From an uncultured Clostridia bacterium (GTDB lineage: Bacteria; Bacillota; Clostridia; Lachnospirales; Lachnospiraceae), in the NCBI GenBank assembly GCA_947643415.1, contig CANRWA010000007.1, positions 1 to 64,000 on the forward strand: a stretch of 64,000 nt of DNA, given 5' to 3'. A program made the position numbers and the translations under genes. Shown here piece by piece: positions 47,118 to 55,047 of this stretch. Numbering within the stretch: position 1 is the first letter of the stretch; every line of letters begins with the position of its first letter. The notes below the pieces were generated by a model, which saw only the letters and a list, made by a program, of their open reading frames with translations, did not search any database and was not told the origin of the DNA.

Positions 47118-48272
47118 ATGAAAAAAACAGCATTCAGGATCATGGGGGGAATAGGCGGCATCTTTTTTGCCCTTATCCTTTTGTGGATGAAAGAGGTTCC
47201 GTCAGTGAAAGGGATAGAGGATGCTGGCTGGCTGCTGCTGACAAACTCCCTTGGAGGACATGCAGAAGGATATGCCGCCAATGAAATGGTGCTGGAGATG
47301 TTGGGAGGAAAGGAATATTTCTATCCGGGGCGGGAGTCAGAGCAGGAACTGGTTCTGGCAGAGAATCAGAATGGCCAGGGTTCCAGAAGCGTGGACAGTT
47401 CTGGAAATAATCAGATTGTGGGAGATGTCTATGGCAGGGAAAGTGAGGAAGCTATGGCGCAGGCAGGGAGTCTTTTACAGGGGGTGCGGAAACCAAATGC
47501 TGTTGTGGAGAAACTGCGGAGTACCCTTGATACCAAGTATTTATGGAATAAATTTTATATTATAGATTCTACTACATCAGTGAAAAAAGATATATTTGAT
47601 GTGAAGAAATTGTTGGAGACAGATTTGAAGTTACCCAAAAAGAAAGGGAAAAAGCAGATACTCATTTACCATACCCATGGTGCATCCGAACATTTTGTGG
47701 ACAGCTCGGATAAAATTGAAGATTCCATCGTGGGTGTCGGAACGGAACTGGCAAAGGAACTTGAGAAGAAAGGGTATGGGGTATACCACGATATGACACG
47801 ATATGACTGGATCGACGGGAAACTGGAACGAAGCCTTGCTTATAATGCCGCTCTGGATGGGATACAGAAGATCCGGAAAGAGAACCCAGATATCGAAGTG
47901 ATGATTGACCTTCACCGTGATTCTGTAGGGAAGGGAAAGCATACATATACAACGATCAATGGTAAGCAAAGTGCTATTGTCATGTTTTTTAATGGACTGA
48001 GCCGAAATAAATCAGGTCCTATTGATTATCTGTACAATCCGAATCTCCAAGGGAACCTGGCTTTCAGCCTTCAGTTGAAGTGTAAGGCGATGGAGTATTA
48101 TGACGGATTTACAAAACCGATCTATCTGAAAGGATACCGGTATAACCTGCATCTGGAGAGCCGTTCCCTGCTGATCGAGCTGGGAAATGAGAACAATACT
48201 GTGGCAGAGGCAAAGAATGCTGCAGGTCCCCTTGCGGATGTAATGGATAAAGTATTGTCTGGGCAGGGTTGA
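47118..48272 (+). CDS. spoIIP: Stage II sporulation protein P
   Basis: 384 residues from ATG 47118, 11 bases after AGGGGG; GTG 47109 is an alternative. One N-terminal membrane helix, then a C-terminal amidase/endopeptidase domain beginning KKQILIYHTHGASEHFVDSS, with the zinc His in HTHG, and DLHRDSVGKGKH further on, ending LLIELGNENNTVAEAK. SpoIIP degrades septal peptidoglycan for engulfment with SpoIID and SpoIIM. Confidence 0.95.
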   Translation: MKKTAFRIMGGIGGIFFALILLWMKEVPSVKGIEDAGWLLLTNSLGGHAEGYAANEMVLEMLGGKEYFYPGRESEQELVLAENQNGQGSRSVDSSGNNQIVGDVYGRESEEAMAQAGSLLQGVRKPNAVVEKLRSTLDTKYLWNKFYIIDSTTSVKKDIFDVKKLLETDLKLPKKKGKKQILIYHTHGASEHFVDSSDKIEDSIVGVGTELAKELEKKGYGVYHDMTRYDWIDGKLERSLAYNAALDGIQKIRKENPDIEVMIDLHRDSVGKGKHTYTTINGKQSAIVMFFNGLSRNKSGPIDYLYNPNLQGNLAFSLQLKCKAMEYYDGFTKPIYLKGYRYNLHLESRSLLIELGNENNTVAEAKNAAGPLADVMDKVLSGQG

Positions 48273-48277
48273 CCAAT

Positions 48278-48301
48278 GGGTTCAAATTGGCGCCATTGAG
48301 C
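48278..48301. mobile_element. Solo end of the 269-bp MITE family
   Basis: These 24 bases match the terminal repeat of the element at 39966-40234 at 22 of 24 positions against its right end and 23 of 24 against the inverted left end, and are followed by TA. Only one end is present, 6 bases after the spoIIP stop. Confidence 0.75.
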
Positions 48302-48316
48302 TAAGATAAGAAAATA

Positions 48317-48721
48317 CTATTTTTTGCTGCGTGAAAAAGGCAGATGGTTCAGTTGGTTGCTTTTGACATATAGATGGGCGGTGTTGCACAGGTTATTGAA
48401 TTGTTCCGGTGAGAGCTGGTGGCAGTATTGGAACAGTCTCAGATAATCATATTCCACTGAATGGGTGAGGGGTTTAGAAGCAGACTTTTCGGATTCACGG
48501 ATCAGACGGCTGAAGGGAATTCCCAGCCCGCTGGTGAGACGGCCAAGGGTGGATAACTTTACATCAGATTCACCGCGTTCAATCTTGCCAATGGTATTTT
48601 TGTCGCAGTCTATGCGTGCGCCGAGTTCTTCCTGGCTGATTCCTGCCACAGTCCGGTATTTGCGGATGGTCAGCCCGATGTGGTATAAAAAGTTATCGTT
48701 TGAGAAGTTGTCATTTGTCAT
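48317..48721 (-). CDS. XRE-family helix-turn-helix regulator
   Basis: 134 residues. N-terminal HTH (about 12-70): IGLTIRKYRTVAGISQEELG, with IDCDKNTIGKIERGESDVKL. The C-terminal ~60 residues are helical without a known domain. Divergent from the XRE gene at 49001; the intervening 280 bases hold the promoter of that gene and are likely shared control DNA. Confidence 0.85.
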   Translation of the reverse strand: MTNDNFSNDNFLYHIGLTIRKYRTVAGISQEELGARIDCDKNTIGKIERGESDVKLSTLGRLTSGLGIPFSRLIRESEKSASKPLTHSVEYDYLRLFQYCHQLSPEQFNNLCNTAHLYVKSNQLNHLPFSRSKK

Positions 48722-48877
48722 GGTTGAAGTTATCCTCTCTGCCTTTCACTGGTTTTCTTTCCCTGCCACCCTATTTTAAAAACTCCAAAGAAATAACTCA
48801 ACAATCCGCAGTAGTTAATAGTGCATATCCATAAACTATTCTAGTGGTTAAAATATTGCGGTGAACAAAACAATTCC

Positions 48878-48907
48878 TTGTGTTTATTCCCTGTAAAATG
48901 GTATAAT
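48878..48907 (+). promoter_or_regulatory. Promoter of the XRE-LytTR-phosphatase operon
   Basis: TTGTGT (48878-48883), 18 bases, TATAAT (48902-48907) with an extended TGG before it. A hairpin with GCATGAC/GTCGTGATGC arms (about 48911-48939) follows in the leader. A second -10-like TATGAT (48965-48970) with TGG lies closer to the start. Confidence 0.6.
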
Positions 48908-49000
48908 GGCGCATGACGCCGAAAAAAGTCGTGATGCGAACTTTCTTTTTTTCTCCAAAGTTGGTATGATATAAGTGGATGTACAGGAAGGAGGAAAGAT

Positions 49001-49321
49001 ATGGTTTATGTGGAAAATGAACTGATCGGAAAGCGGCTGAAACATATCCGAAGGGATCTTGGCATGGATTATCCGGATATGGCAGAGGTGCTTGAAATCA
49101 GCGATGGTCATTACCGCAAAATCGAAAGGGGTATCTATGGACTGGATGTCCGGAAACTAATGCTGTTGTATTCAAAACTTCAGGTAGACCCGCTGTATAT
49201 ACTGACAGGAAATCCCAGCCGGGGACTGCGGTATCTGCCGGGAAATTATTCTGACAGGGAAACACTGGTCTGTGAACTTTTGGACTATTGCAAAAACCAA
49301 CTGACAGATAAGGAGGAATAA
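49001..49321 (+). CDS. Small XRE-family helix-turn-helix regulator
   Basis: 106 residues. HTH of the Cro/C1 type: IGKRLKHIRRDLGMDYPDMA followed by ISDGHYRKIERGIYGLDVRK. Preceded by AAGGAGGAAAG. It lies 3 bases before the LytTR regulator gene, so both are probably made together. Confidence 0.85.
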   Translation: MVYVENELIGKRLKHIRRDLGMDYPDMAEVLEISDGHYRKIERGIYGLDVRKLMLLYSKLQVDPLYILTGNPSRGLRYLPGNYSDRETLVCELLDYCKNQLTDKEE

Positions 49322-49324
49322 AAC

Positions 49325-50056
49325 GTGGGCGGCATACTGGTATATCAGAGATGCGGACAGGCAATATCCGGATCGTCAGGGCTATTTCGGTGGATGATCT
49401 TTGTTTCAGAACCAGAACAGGTGATCGACAGGCTGGAAAGAGAGCATTACCAGATGGTGATGATCCATCTGGAGGAAGGGGAAGAGAGCGGGCTGAAGGT
49501 GGCATCGCTTATCAGGGGGATTCCTGGATATCATCTGACGCCGATTCTTTTTCTTGCCCCTGACCGCCGTTATGAGAAGGCGGCATTCTACGAATATCAC
49601 TGCTATGATTATCTGGTAAAACCCATCCGGCATAACGAGATTATACGGATTCTCTATCCTTTTTTGATCCAGTTGTATACAGAGAAAAAAGAGAGGTGGA
49701 TGCGGGTAAAGATTCATGGTACAATAAAGGAAATATTATTGGATGATATCTTTTTTATAGAGAGTGCAAACCGCTCTGCCAGCATTCATACAAGGGATGG
49801 GATCATGGAGGTTCCGTATCTTCCATTAAAGCAATGCCTGGAAAGATATGGCAGTGTCTTTGTGCAGTGCCATCGGTGTGTGCTGGTGAACCGGAATTTT
49901 ATAAAACGGATTGATTACAGGAAGAAGCAGATTGAACTTCCAGGCTGTTATGCAGATATAGGACGTCAGTATGAAATGGTCCTGCGTCAGGAATTTGATG
50001 AGCCTTACAGGGGGAATGGCAATGGGAGAGAAGTCTTTGCAGAAGGAAGGGGATAA
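49325..50056 (+). CDS. LytTR-family regulator with a degenerate receiver domain
   Basis: 243 residues from GTG 49325 (AAGGAGG upstream). The first ~120 residues have the length and secondary-structure pattern of a response regulator receiver, including the Lys of DYLVKP, but the phosphorylated Asp position reads MVMIHLEEG and the N-terminal acidic pair is missing. The C-terminal LytTR domain (about 125-225) has DIFFIESANRSASIHTRDG and FVQCHRCVLVNRNFIKRI. It should bind DNA direct repeats; control is probably not by phosphorylation. No histidine kinase gene is adjacent. Confidence 0.85.
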   Translation: MGGILVYQRCGQAISGSSGLFRWMIFVSEPEQVIDRLEREHYQMVMIHLEEGEESGLKVASLIRGIPGYHLTPILFLAPDRRYEKAAFYEYHCYDYLVKPIRHNEIIRILYPFLIQLYTEKKERWMRVKIHGTIKEILLDDIFFIESANRSASIHTRDGIMEVPYLPLKQCLERYGSVFVQCHRCVLVNRNFIKRIDYRKKQIELPGCYADIGRQYEMVLRQEFDEPYRGNGNGREVFAEGRG

Positions 50057-50059
50057 CTG

Positions 50060-50716
50060 ATGAAGGAGATATTTCTGATCCGTCATGGAAGGCAGTGCAG
50101 TAAGCTCTGCAATGTAGATGTGGCTCTGGATGAGACAGGGCGGCAGCAGGCTTCCCTTCTGGGAAAACGGCTTATTCCTTATGGGATCGAGAAACTGTAT
50201 TGTTCTGAACTGATACGGGCAAGGGAGACAGCCGGGATCATAAATGAAAGTCTTGGCATTGCCTGTGAGGTGTTGCCAGACATACAGGAGATCAACTTTG
50301 GGGGCTTTACCGGCAAGACGGATGAAGTGATCCGGGATGCTTATCAGGAGTTCAGAAAAAGGCGTTCCCTGCACACAGAAGACCTTCCTTATCCGGAGGG
50401 CGGGGAGTGTGGAAGGGATGTAGTGAAAAGGGTTATGCCACAGCTCCGTATGCTCTGTGGCAGGCCGGAGGACCGGATTGCAGTTGTTACGCATGGAGGT
50501 GTGATCCGGTCTGTGTGTGCTGAGATTTTAAAGACGGATCAGCGTCACAAATTAAAATTTGCCATTGATATGGAAAATACAAGCCTGACAGAACTAATCT
50601 ATGATGCAGACAGGGATTTCTTTATCCTGGAGCGTTTCAATGATTTTGCGCATCTGGAAGGGCGGCAGGAACTGCTGCGGAAGGGCTGGAAAACCTCTCT
50701 GGAGCGCAATGGCTGA
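50060..50716 (+). CDS. Histidine phosphatase family protein
   Basis: 218 residues. The RHG motif is IFLIRHGRQCSK at the N-terminus; the second catalytic His is in VVTHGGVIRSV. Members include phosphoglycerate mutases and alpha-ribazole phosphatase (CobC). The substrate is not clear here; the C-terminal ~40 residues extend beyond the core. It is co-transcribed with the two regulators. Confidence 0.85.
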   Translation: MKEIFLIRHGRQCSKLCNVDVALDETGRQQASLLGKRLIPYGIEKLYCSELIRARETAGIINESLGIACEVLPDIQEINFGGFTGKTDEVIRDAYQEFRKRRSLHTEDLPYPEGGECGRDVVKRVMPQLRMLCGRPEDRIAVVTHGGVIRSVCAEILKTDQRHKLKFAIDMENTSLTELIYDADRDFFILERFNDFAHLEGRQELLRKGWKTSLERNG

Positions 50717-50739
50717 AATCTGGCATGATAAAAAATAAG

Positions 50740-50770
50740 AAAACTGGCAGTTCTAATACTGCCAGTTTTT
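50740..50770 (+). terminator. Intrinsic terminator after the histidine phosphatase
   Basis: AAAACTGGCAG pairs with CTGCCAGTTTT and T residues follow. It closes the 49001-50716 operon. Confidence 0.9.
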
Positions 50771-50805
50771 GTGTATGATGTTGGCAGAAAAGGAGGTAAT
50801 ACACT

Positions 50806-51381
50806 ATGAATCAACAAAATGCAGTTAATACGGCAGCCAGTTCTGCCCAGACGAAGAGAGTGGCAGACCTTGCTGTGTGTGCCGTGTTCACAGCACTGAT
50901 CTGTATCTTTACCATGTTTATCCAGATCAGGATATTCCCGACAGAGGGGGGGATGGTACACATTGGAAATGTACCATTATTTTTTGCTGCGGCTTATTTT
51001 GGCGGGAAGACGGCAGCGGTCAGCGGCGGTCTTGGTATGTGCCTGTCCGACCTTCTGACGGGCTGGACACTCTACGCTCCGGCGACGCTTATTGTCGTGG
51101 GGATCATGGGTCTTGTGTTTGGTGTGATCGTGGACAGGAGACCAACGGTATCACGCCTGCTCATCGCCATTGCTGCTGTTCTTGCCATTAAACTGGCAGG
51201 ATATTATCTTTTTGAGGCAGCATTTGTCTATCAGAATATAGCCGCACCGATAGTTAATGTGCCGGGGAATACCATTCAGATCCTGACAGGAGCGGTCGTA
51301 GCAGTACCTGTTATCTTCGCCGTAAAACCCGTTATGAAGCATTTTGCCGGCAGACAGGTGGAGGGGGAAAACCATGTATAA
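50806..51381 (+). CDS. ECF transporter S component
   Basis: 191 residues with about six membrane helices. Features: VADLAVCAVFTALICIFTMF, VHIGNVPLFFAAAYFGGKTA and MCLSDLLTGWTLYAPATLIV, the pattern of energy-coupling factor substrate-binding subunits of the HmpT/ThiW-like type. It needs the shared ECF ATPases and T component encoded elsewhere. The substrate is not known; the neighbouring aminotransferase suggests a vitamin B6-type compound (inference). Confidence 0.85.
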   Translation: MNQQNAVNTAASSAQTKRVADLAVCAVFTALICIFTMFIQIRIFPTEGGMVHIGNVPLFFAAAYFGGKTAAVSGGLGMCLSDLLTGWTLYAPATLIVVGIMGLVFGVIVDRRPTVSRLLIAIAAVLAIKLAGYYLFEAAFVYQNIAAPIVNVPGNTIQILTGAVVAVPVIFAVKPVMKHFAGRQVEGENHV

Positions 51382-52522
51382 GATGATGACACCGGGGCCT
51401 ACCATGGTGGCTCCTTCCGTCCTGCAGGCGAGAAGCAGGGAATTTGGCAATCCAGATGTAGATACTGATTTTTGTGAGGAATACCATAAAGTCTGTACCA
51501 GGCTGGCAGAACTGCTGGATACAGAGAATGAGGTATATATTCTTGGAGGGGAAGGAATCCTTGCCCTTGAGGCAGCATGTGCTTCCCTGACAGAACCAGG
51601 GGATCGTGTGCTGGTGATCGACAATGGAGTGTTTGGTAAGGGGTTTGCTGATTTTGTGAAAATATATGGTGGTGAGCCTGTTCTTTATACGGTGGATTAC
51701 CATAAGCCGGTGGAGACAGGAAAACTGCGGGCTTTTCTTGAGAAAGACCATGGTTTCAAATATGCCACAGTGGTACATTGTGACACACCAAGCGGTGTCT
51801 TGAATGATATCAGTACCATATGTCCGCTGTTAAAGGAGTATGGGATCCTCACGGTGGTGGATTCGGTCGCCGCCATGTTTGGGGAAGAAGTACATGTGGA
51901 TGACTGGAAGATTGATATTATATGCGGGGGTTCGCAGAAAGCTCTTTCGGCACCTCCGGGGCTTGCCTTTGTATCGGTCAGCAGGGAAGCTATGGAATCC
52001 ATGGAGAACAGGAGGACGCCGGTTGCTTCCTTTTACTGCAGTCTTCTTATATTCAAGGACTATTATAAAGAAAAATGGTTTCCTTATACAATGCCCATCA
52101 GTGATATCTATGGATTGGCAGAGGCTGTGCGCCTTGTCGGGGAGGACAAAGACAGGATAGAACGGCACCATAGGATTTCGGCAGCGGTCCGCAGGGCAGT
52201 AAGGGAGGCGGGACTTTCTTTATACCTGGAACATGGAGATGCTTCTACAGTTACTGTGGTTCTTGTTCCTGAAGGCATCCGGGATCGTGAGATCATCCGG
52301 GTGATGAAAGAGGAACATGGGATTCTTATATCAGGGAGTTTTGATGTTCTGGCGGGGAAGGTGATCCGTCTGGGACATATGGGAAATAATGCTAATACAG
52401 AGGATGTGGCACAGATGCTCACCGCGCTGACAAAAACGCTGCATCAATTGGGATTTGAGTGTCTGTGTGATATGGGGGAAGTATTTTTGGGGCTGCTTTT
52501 CACTCCTCGGCCGGCTATTTAA
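51374..52522 (+). CDS. Class V PLP-dependent aminotransferase
   Basis: 382 residues from ATG 51374 (GGAGGGGGAAAACC before it), overlapping the S component gene by 8 bases. Starts MYKMMTPGPTMVAPSVLQAR, like alanine-glyoxylate and pyridoxamine-pyruvate aminotransferases; the PLP lysine is in CGGSQKALSAPPGLAF. The overlap with a vitamin-transporter subunit makes pyridoxamine-pyruvate aminotransferase an attractive guess, but alanine-glyoxylate or serine-type activity cannot be excluded. Confidence 0.88.
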   Translation: MYKMMTPGPTMVAPSVLQARSREFGNPDVDTDFCEEYHKVCTRLAELLDTENEVYILGGEGILALEAACASLTEPGDRVLVIDNGVFGKGFADFVKIYGGEPVLYTVDYHKPVETGKLRAFLEKDHGFKYATVVHCDTPSGVLNDISTICPLLKEYGILTVVDSVAAMFGEEVHVDDWKIDIICGGSQKALSAPPGLAFVSVSREAMESMENRRTPVASFYCSLLIFKDYYKEKWFPYTMPISDIYGLAEAVRLVGEDKDRIERHHRISAAVRRAVREAGLSLYLEHGDASTVTVVLVPEGIRDREIIRVMKEEHGILISGSFDVLAGKVIRLGHMGNNANTEDVAQMLTALTKTLHQLGFECLCDMGEVFLGLLFTPRPAI

Positions 52523-52651
52523 TCATTAAGGGGAAAACAGCTTTTTGTATTGACAAAGTATATATTTATATTTGTACATTGTCATTATTTAACCATTAGA
52601 TTTACGTTTTGTAAGTAATATTACATAGTAAAACCACCCTAATACTTTGAC

Positions 52652-52674
52652 CAGTTTGGCTGGATCCGGAATAG
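52652..52674 (+). other. Short duplicate of the anti-sigma gene 3' end
   Basis: CAGTTTGGCTGGATCCGGAA here matches CAGTTTGGCTGG-G-ATCCGGAA at 54670-54690, with one base missing. The copy at 54670 encodes QFGWDPEKIW, the C-terminus of the anti-sigma-like protein. It suggests a remnant of a second copy just upstream of the sigma gene, but is short. Confidence 0.45.
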
Positions 52675-52754
52675 TTGAAAAAATGGATATTCCTGCACTC
52701 TCATTTGTTTATATAGTAGAAGATCTTCAAAATCTGCAGACAGGAGGTGACTGT

Positions 52755-53261
52755 GTGGACGGATGGTCACAGGAAGAGTTTCGTGTTCTTTATGACAGAC
52801 ATGTCAGTATGCTGTATAAAATATGTATGGTGTATCTGAAAAATGAAAGTGACGCGAAAGACGGAGTGCAGGAAATTTTTCTGAAATTATGGGAAAAGAA
52901 GCCTTCTTTTTCAGGTCAGGAACATGAGAAGGCATGGCTGATCCGCCTTGCCAAAAACTATTGTATCAATCAGTTGAGGAGCAACTGGTTCAGAAAGAGA
53001 GATGCCCCTCCTGACTGGTCAGCCATTCCAGCAGAAGAAACTGAAGAGGATACAGAATTGCTGGAACTTGTTATGTCGCTGCCTGTAAAGTTCCGGGAGG
53101 TATTGTACCTGTATTATTATGAAGAGTATTCCGTCAGAGAGATCAGCAGGCTGCTGGGGCGGAAAGAGAGTACGCTGCAATCCCGGCTGGCAGCGGGACG
53201 CGAGAAACTGAAGGAACGTATAATGGATCATGGATTGGGGGCAGAGTATGGAAGACAATAG
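52755..53261 (+). CDS. ECF-type RNA polymerase sigma factor
   Basis: 168 residues from GTG 52755, 7 bases after AGGAGG; longer starts (52647, 52683) have no ribosome site. Region 2 (about 8-70, with EIFLKLWEKKPSF) and region 4 (about 105-160, with LYYYEEYSVREISRLLGRK and STLQSRLAAGREKLKE). It overlaps the next gene by 14 bases, the common sigma/anti-sigma arrangement. The upstream region (52550-52578) has TTGACA but a weak -10. Confidence 0.92.
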   Translation: MDGWSQEEFRVLYDRHVSMLYKICMVYLKNESDAKDGVQEIFLKLWEKKPSFSGQEHEKAWLIRLAKNYCINQLRSNWFRKRDAPPDWSAIPAEETEEDTELLELVMSLPVKFREVLYLYYYEEYSVREISRLLGRKESTLQSRLAAGREKLKERIMDHGLGAEYGRQ

Positions 53262-54702
53262 ATGGAAACAGGCATTTGGCGGTATTGCACTTTCGGAAGA
53301 TGATAAAGAGGAATTATGGAATCAACTGGAGCGGCGCATAACAAGGCATCCGGGAAGAAGGCATGCCATGCGGGCTGCAGCGGTGCTGGCGGCGGTCGTT
53401 ATTGCCGGAATTGGAACAACACTGATGATCGATGCCATGACAGGAAGCAGGCTGGCCAATGCCCTGGGTATCTGGAAAACCGAAAAAGACAGCCAGGAAA
53501 TCGTTCAGACGGTGACAGATTATTATTATATTGAGCTGGACAGTGTGTATGCACCAGAGGTAATCGAATGCAGTGATACCCGTATTATCTTTGCTAATTC
53601 TTTTGGGTTGGTGGTATATGACCGAAAGAGAGAACAGGTGGCAGGAACGATTGACCTGCAAAAGATACAGTGCAATTATTTTAATGCGGATACTCTCCAG
53701 ACAAGATTTCTTCTTATGGATGATCAGTTGACTGTGTATAATCTTTCTAAAAAGAAGGTTTCGGGAAAATATTATGTTTTTGACCTGAATCAATGTAAAG
53801 ACAGGGGAGATGGCATCATAGCATTGGAAACCGTGAAAACAGGGCCTGCTTCCGGCCAGTTGGAGAAGAAGTGGAAGGTGCAGGCAAAGAGCCGTATTTC
53901 TACATGGGAGGATCATTCCCGGAAAGAAGAGCTTAGTGACAAGATGTACAGCGAATATTCTATTCAATGGGAAACTGGGGATCATATCAGATACAGAAGT
54001 TATCTTGTGGCAGAAGGGACGGAAGAAATAGAGGCACCTGCAGAGAAGAAGCATCAGCTTATGATGTACCATAGACGGCTGGATACGAATAAGACTACAA
54101 AAGAAGGATTAAATATCCAGGTGGACAAAACAGGGAAGAATGGGGTGCCTGCCGAAGAAGGACTGCCTGCTTACCGGTATCAGGGGAAAGACCTGGTGCG
54201 GAAGGCCCTCTCAGACTGTTTTGCCAGCGACCTGTCACGATATGAAGGGAAGAGACGTAACAGGAAGGGGGAAGAAATGCAGATTGAGCCAGACAGGGAG
54301 GATCTGGAGAAGAGAGATCTCAGTGTGCCGCTGATCGATATTGTGGACATTAAAAAAGGGAAAAAATATACAAAAGTATGTGGGACTTTCCGATGGGCAA
54401 GTTATTCTCTTTCTGGAAATACGCTGTATGAGGCGGGAGAAGGAGGCGGCATTGGTGTGGCTTATCTGCAGAAGACAGCAGAAGGCTATAAAGTAAAAAA
54501 GATCCTGCATCCACGTGATGGCGGCCTGCTTGCCGGGGATCTGAAAGAATTTTGCGGAGGTAATGGGAAATTAGTCTCTGAGATGCTGGAGTGTGACCTC
54601 AGAAAACTTTCCAGAAATGTCCTGAAAGAATATGTAAAGCAAAATGATCTGGATATTCACTATGTAAAACAGTTTGGCTGGGATCCGGAAAAGATCTGGT
54701 AG
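53248..54702 (+). CDS. Membrane protein, probable anti-sigma factor
   Basis: 484 residues from ATG 53248. A short cytoplasmic N-terminus (about 1-40, with SEDDKEELWNQLERRITRH) precedes one membrane helix (about 45-66) and an extracellular domain of about 415 residues, beta-rich and Lys/Glu-rich. Position and overlap with the sigma gene point to an anti-sigma factor that holds it at the membrane. The large outer domain may be the sensor. No zinc-binding HxxxCxxC motif is present, so it is not a ZAS-type anti-sigma. Confidence 0.72.
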   Translation: MEDNRWKQAFGGIALSEDDKEELWNQLERRITRHPGRRHAMRAAAVLAAVVIAGIGTTLMIDAMTGSRLANALGIWKTEKDSQEIVQTVTDYYYIELDSVYAPEVIECSDTRIIFANSFGLVVYDRKREQVAGTIDLQKIQCNYFNADTLQTRFLLMDDQLTVYNLSKKKVSGKYYVFDLNQCKDRGDGIIALETVKTGPASGQLEKKWKVQAKSRISTWEDHSRKEELSDKMYSEYSIQWETGDHIRYRSYLVAEGTEEIEAPAEKKHQLMMYHRRLDTNKTTKEGLNIQVDKTGKNGVPAEEGLPAYRYQGKDLVRKALSDCFASDLSRYEGKRRNRKGEEMQIEPDREDLEKRDLSVPLIDIVDIKKGKKYTKVCGTFRWASYSLSGNTLYEAGEGGGIGVAYLQKTAEGYKVKKILHPRDGGLLAGDLKEFCGGNGKLVSEMLECDLRKLSRNVLKEYVKQNDLDIHYVKQFGWDPEKIW

Positions 54703-54768
54703 ACTTTCTATTTTGATTATGGTATGCTGAATAAAACGATCTGCAGTTTTTGTCCGGGAGGTGATAAA

Positions 54769-54960
54769 ATGCCAAATGGCGCCGAAATTATAAGAGATGC
54801 ACTTAACGATTTTCAGAAAGTCCAGAAACGGATGATGTTGGCAAAAGAAGAGAATGCTGTAAAAACATATGCCGACCTAAAGGATGATTATTTGTCATTA
54901 AAAGCATTGCTTACAAGCTTAGGTGTGAATCTTACAGAGATAGACAAGATCAAAGAGTGA
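54769..54960 (+). CDS. 63-residue conserved small protein, copy 2
   Basis: Starts at ATG 54769 after GGGAGGTGATAAA. Begins MPNGAEIIRDALNDFQKVQK, ends LLTSLGVNLTEIDKIKE, with a helical charged middle. It is the same length as the protein at 45741-45932 and shares the same N- and C-terminal motifs. A terminator follows directly. Function unknown; the position after a sigma/anti-sigma pair may be accidental. Confidence 0.8.
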   Translation: MPNGAEIIRDALNDFQKVQKRMMLAKEENAVKTYADLKDDYLSLKALLTSLGVNLTEIDKIKE

Positions 54961-54966
54961 CACAGC

Positions 54967-55000
54967 AAGGGTGCAGGACCTGTCAGGGCAGCACCCTTTT
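54967..55000 (+). terminator. Intrinsic terminator after the 63-residue gene
   Basis: AAGGGTGC (54967-54974) pairs with GCACCCTT (54991-54998), followed by TTTT. Confidence 0.85.
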
Positions 55001-55047
55001 ATCGCAAGTGTGTTGATGGTTTCTAATTAGAAAGTGTGGTAAGAAAC

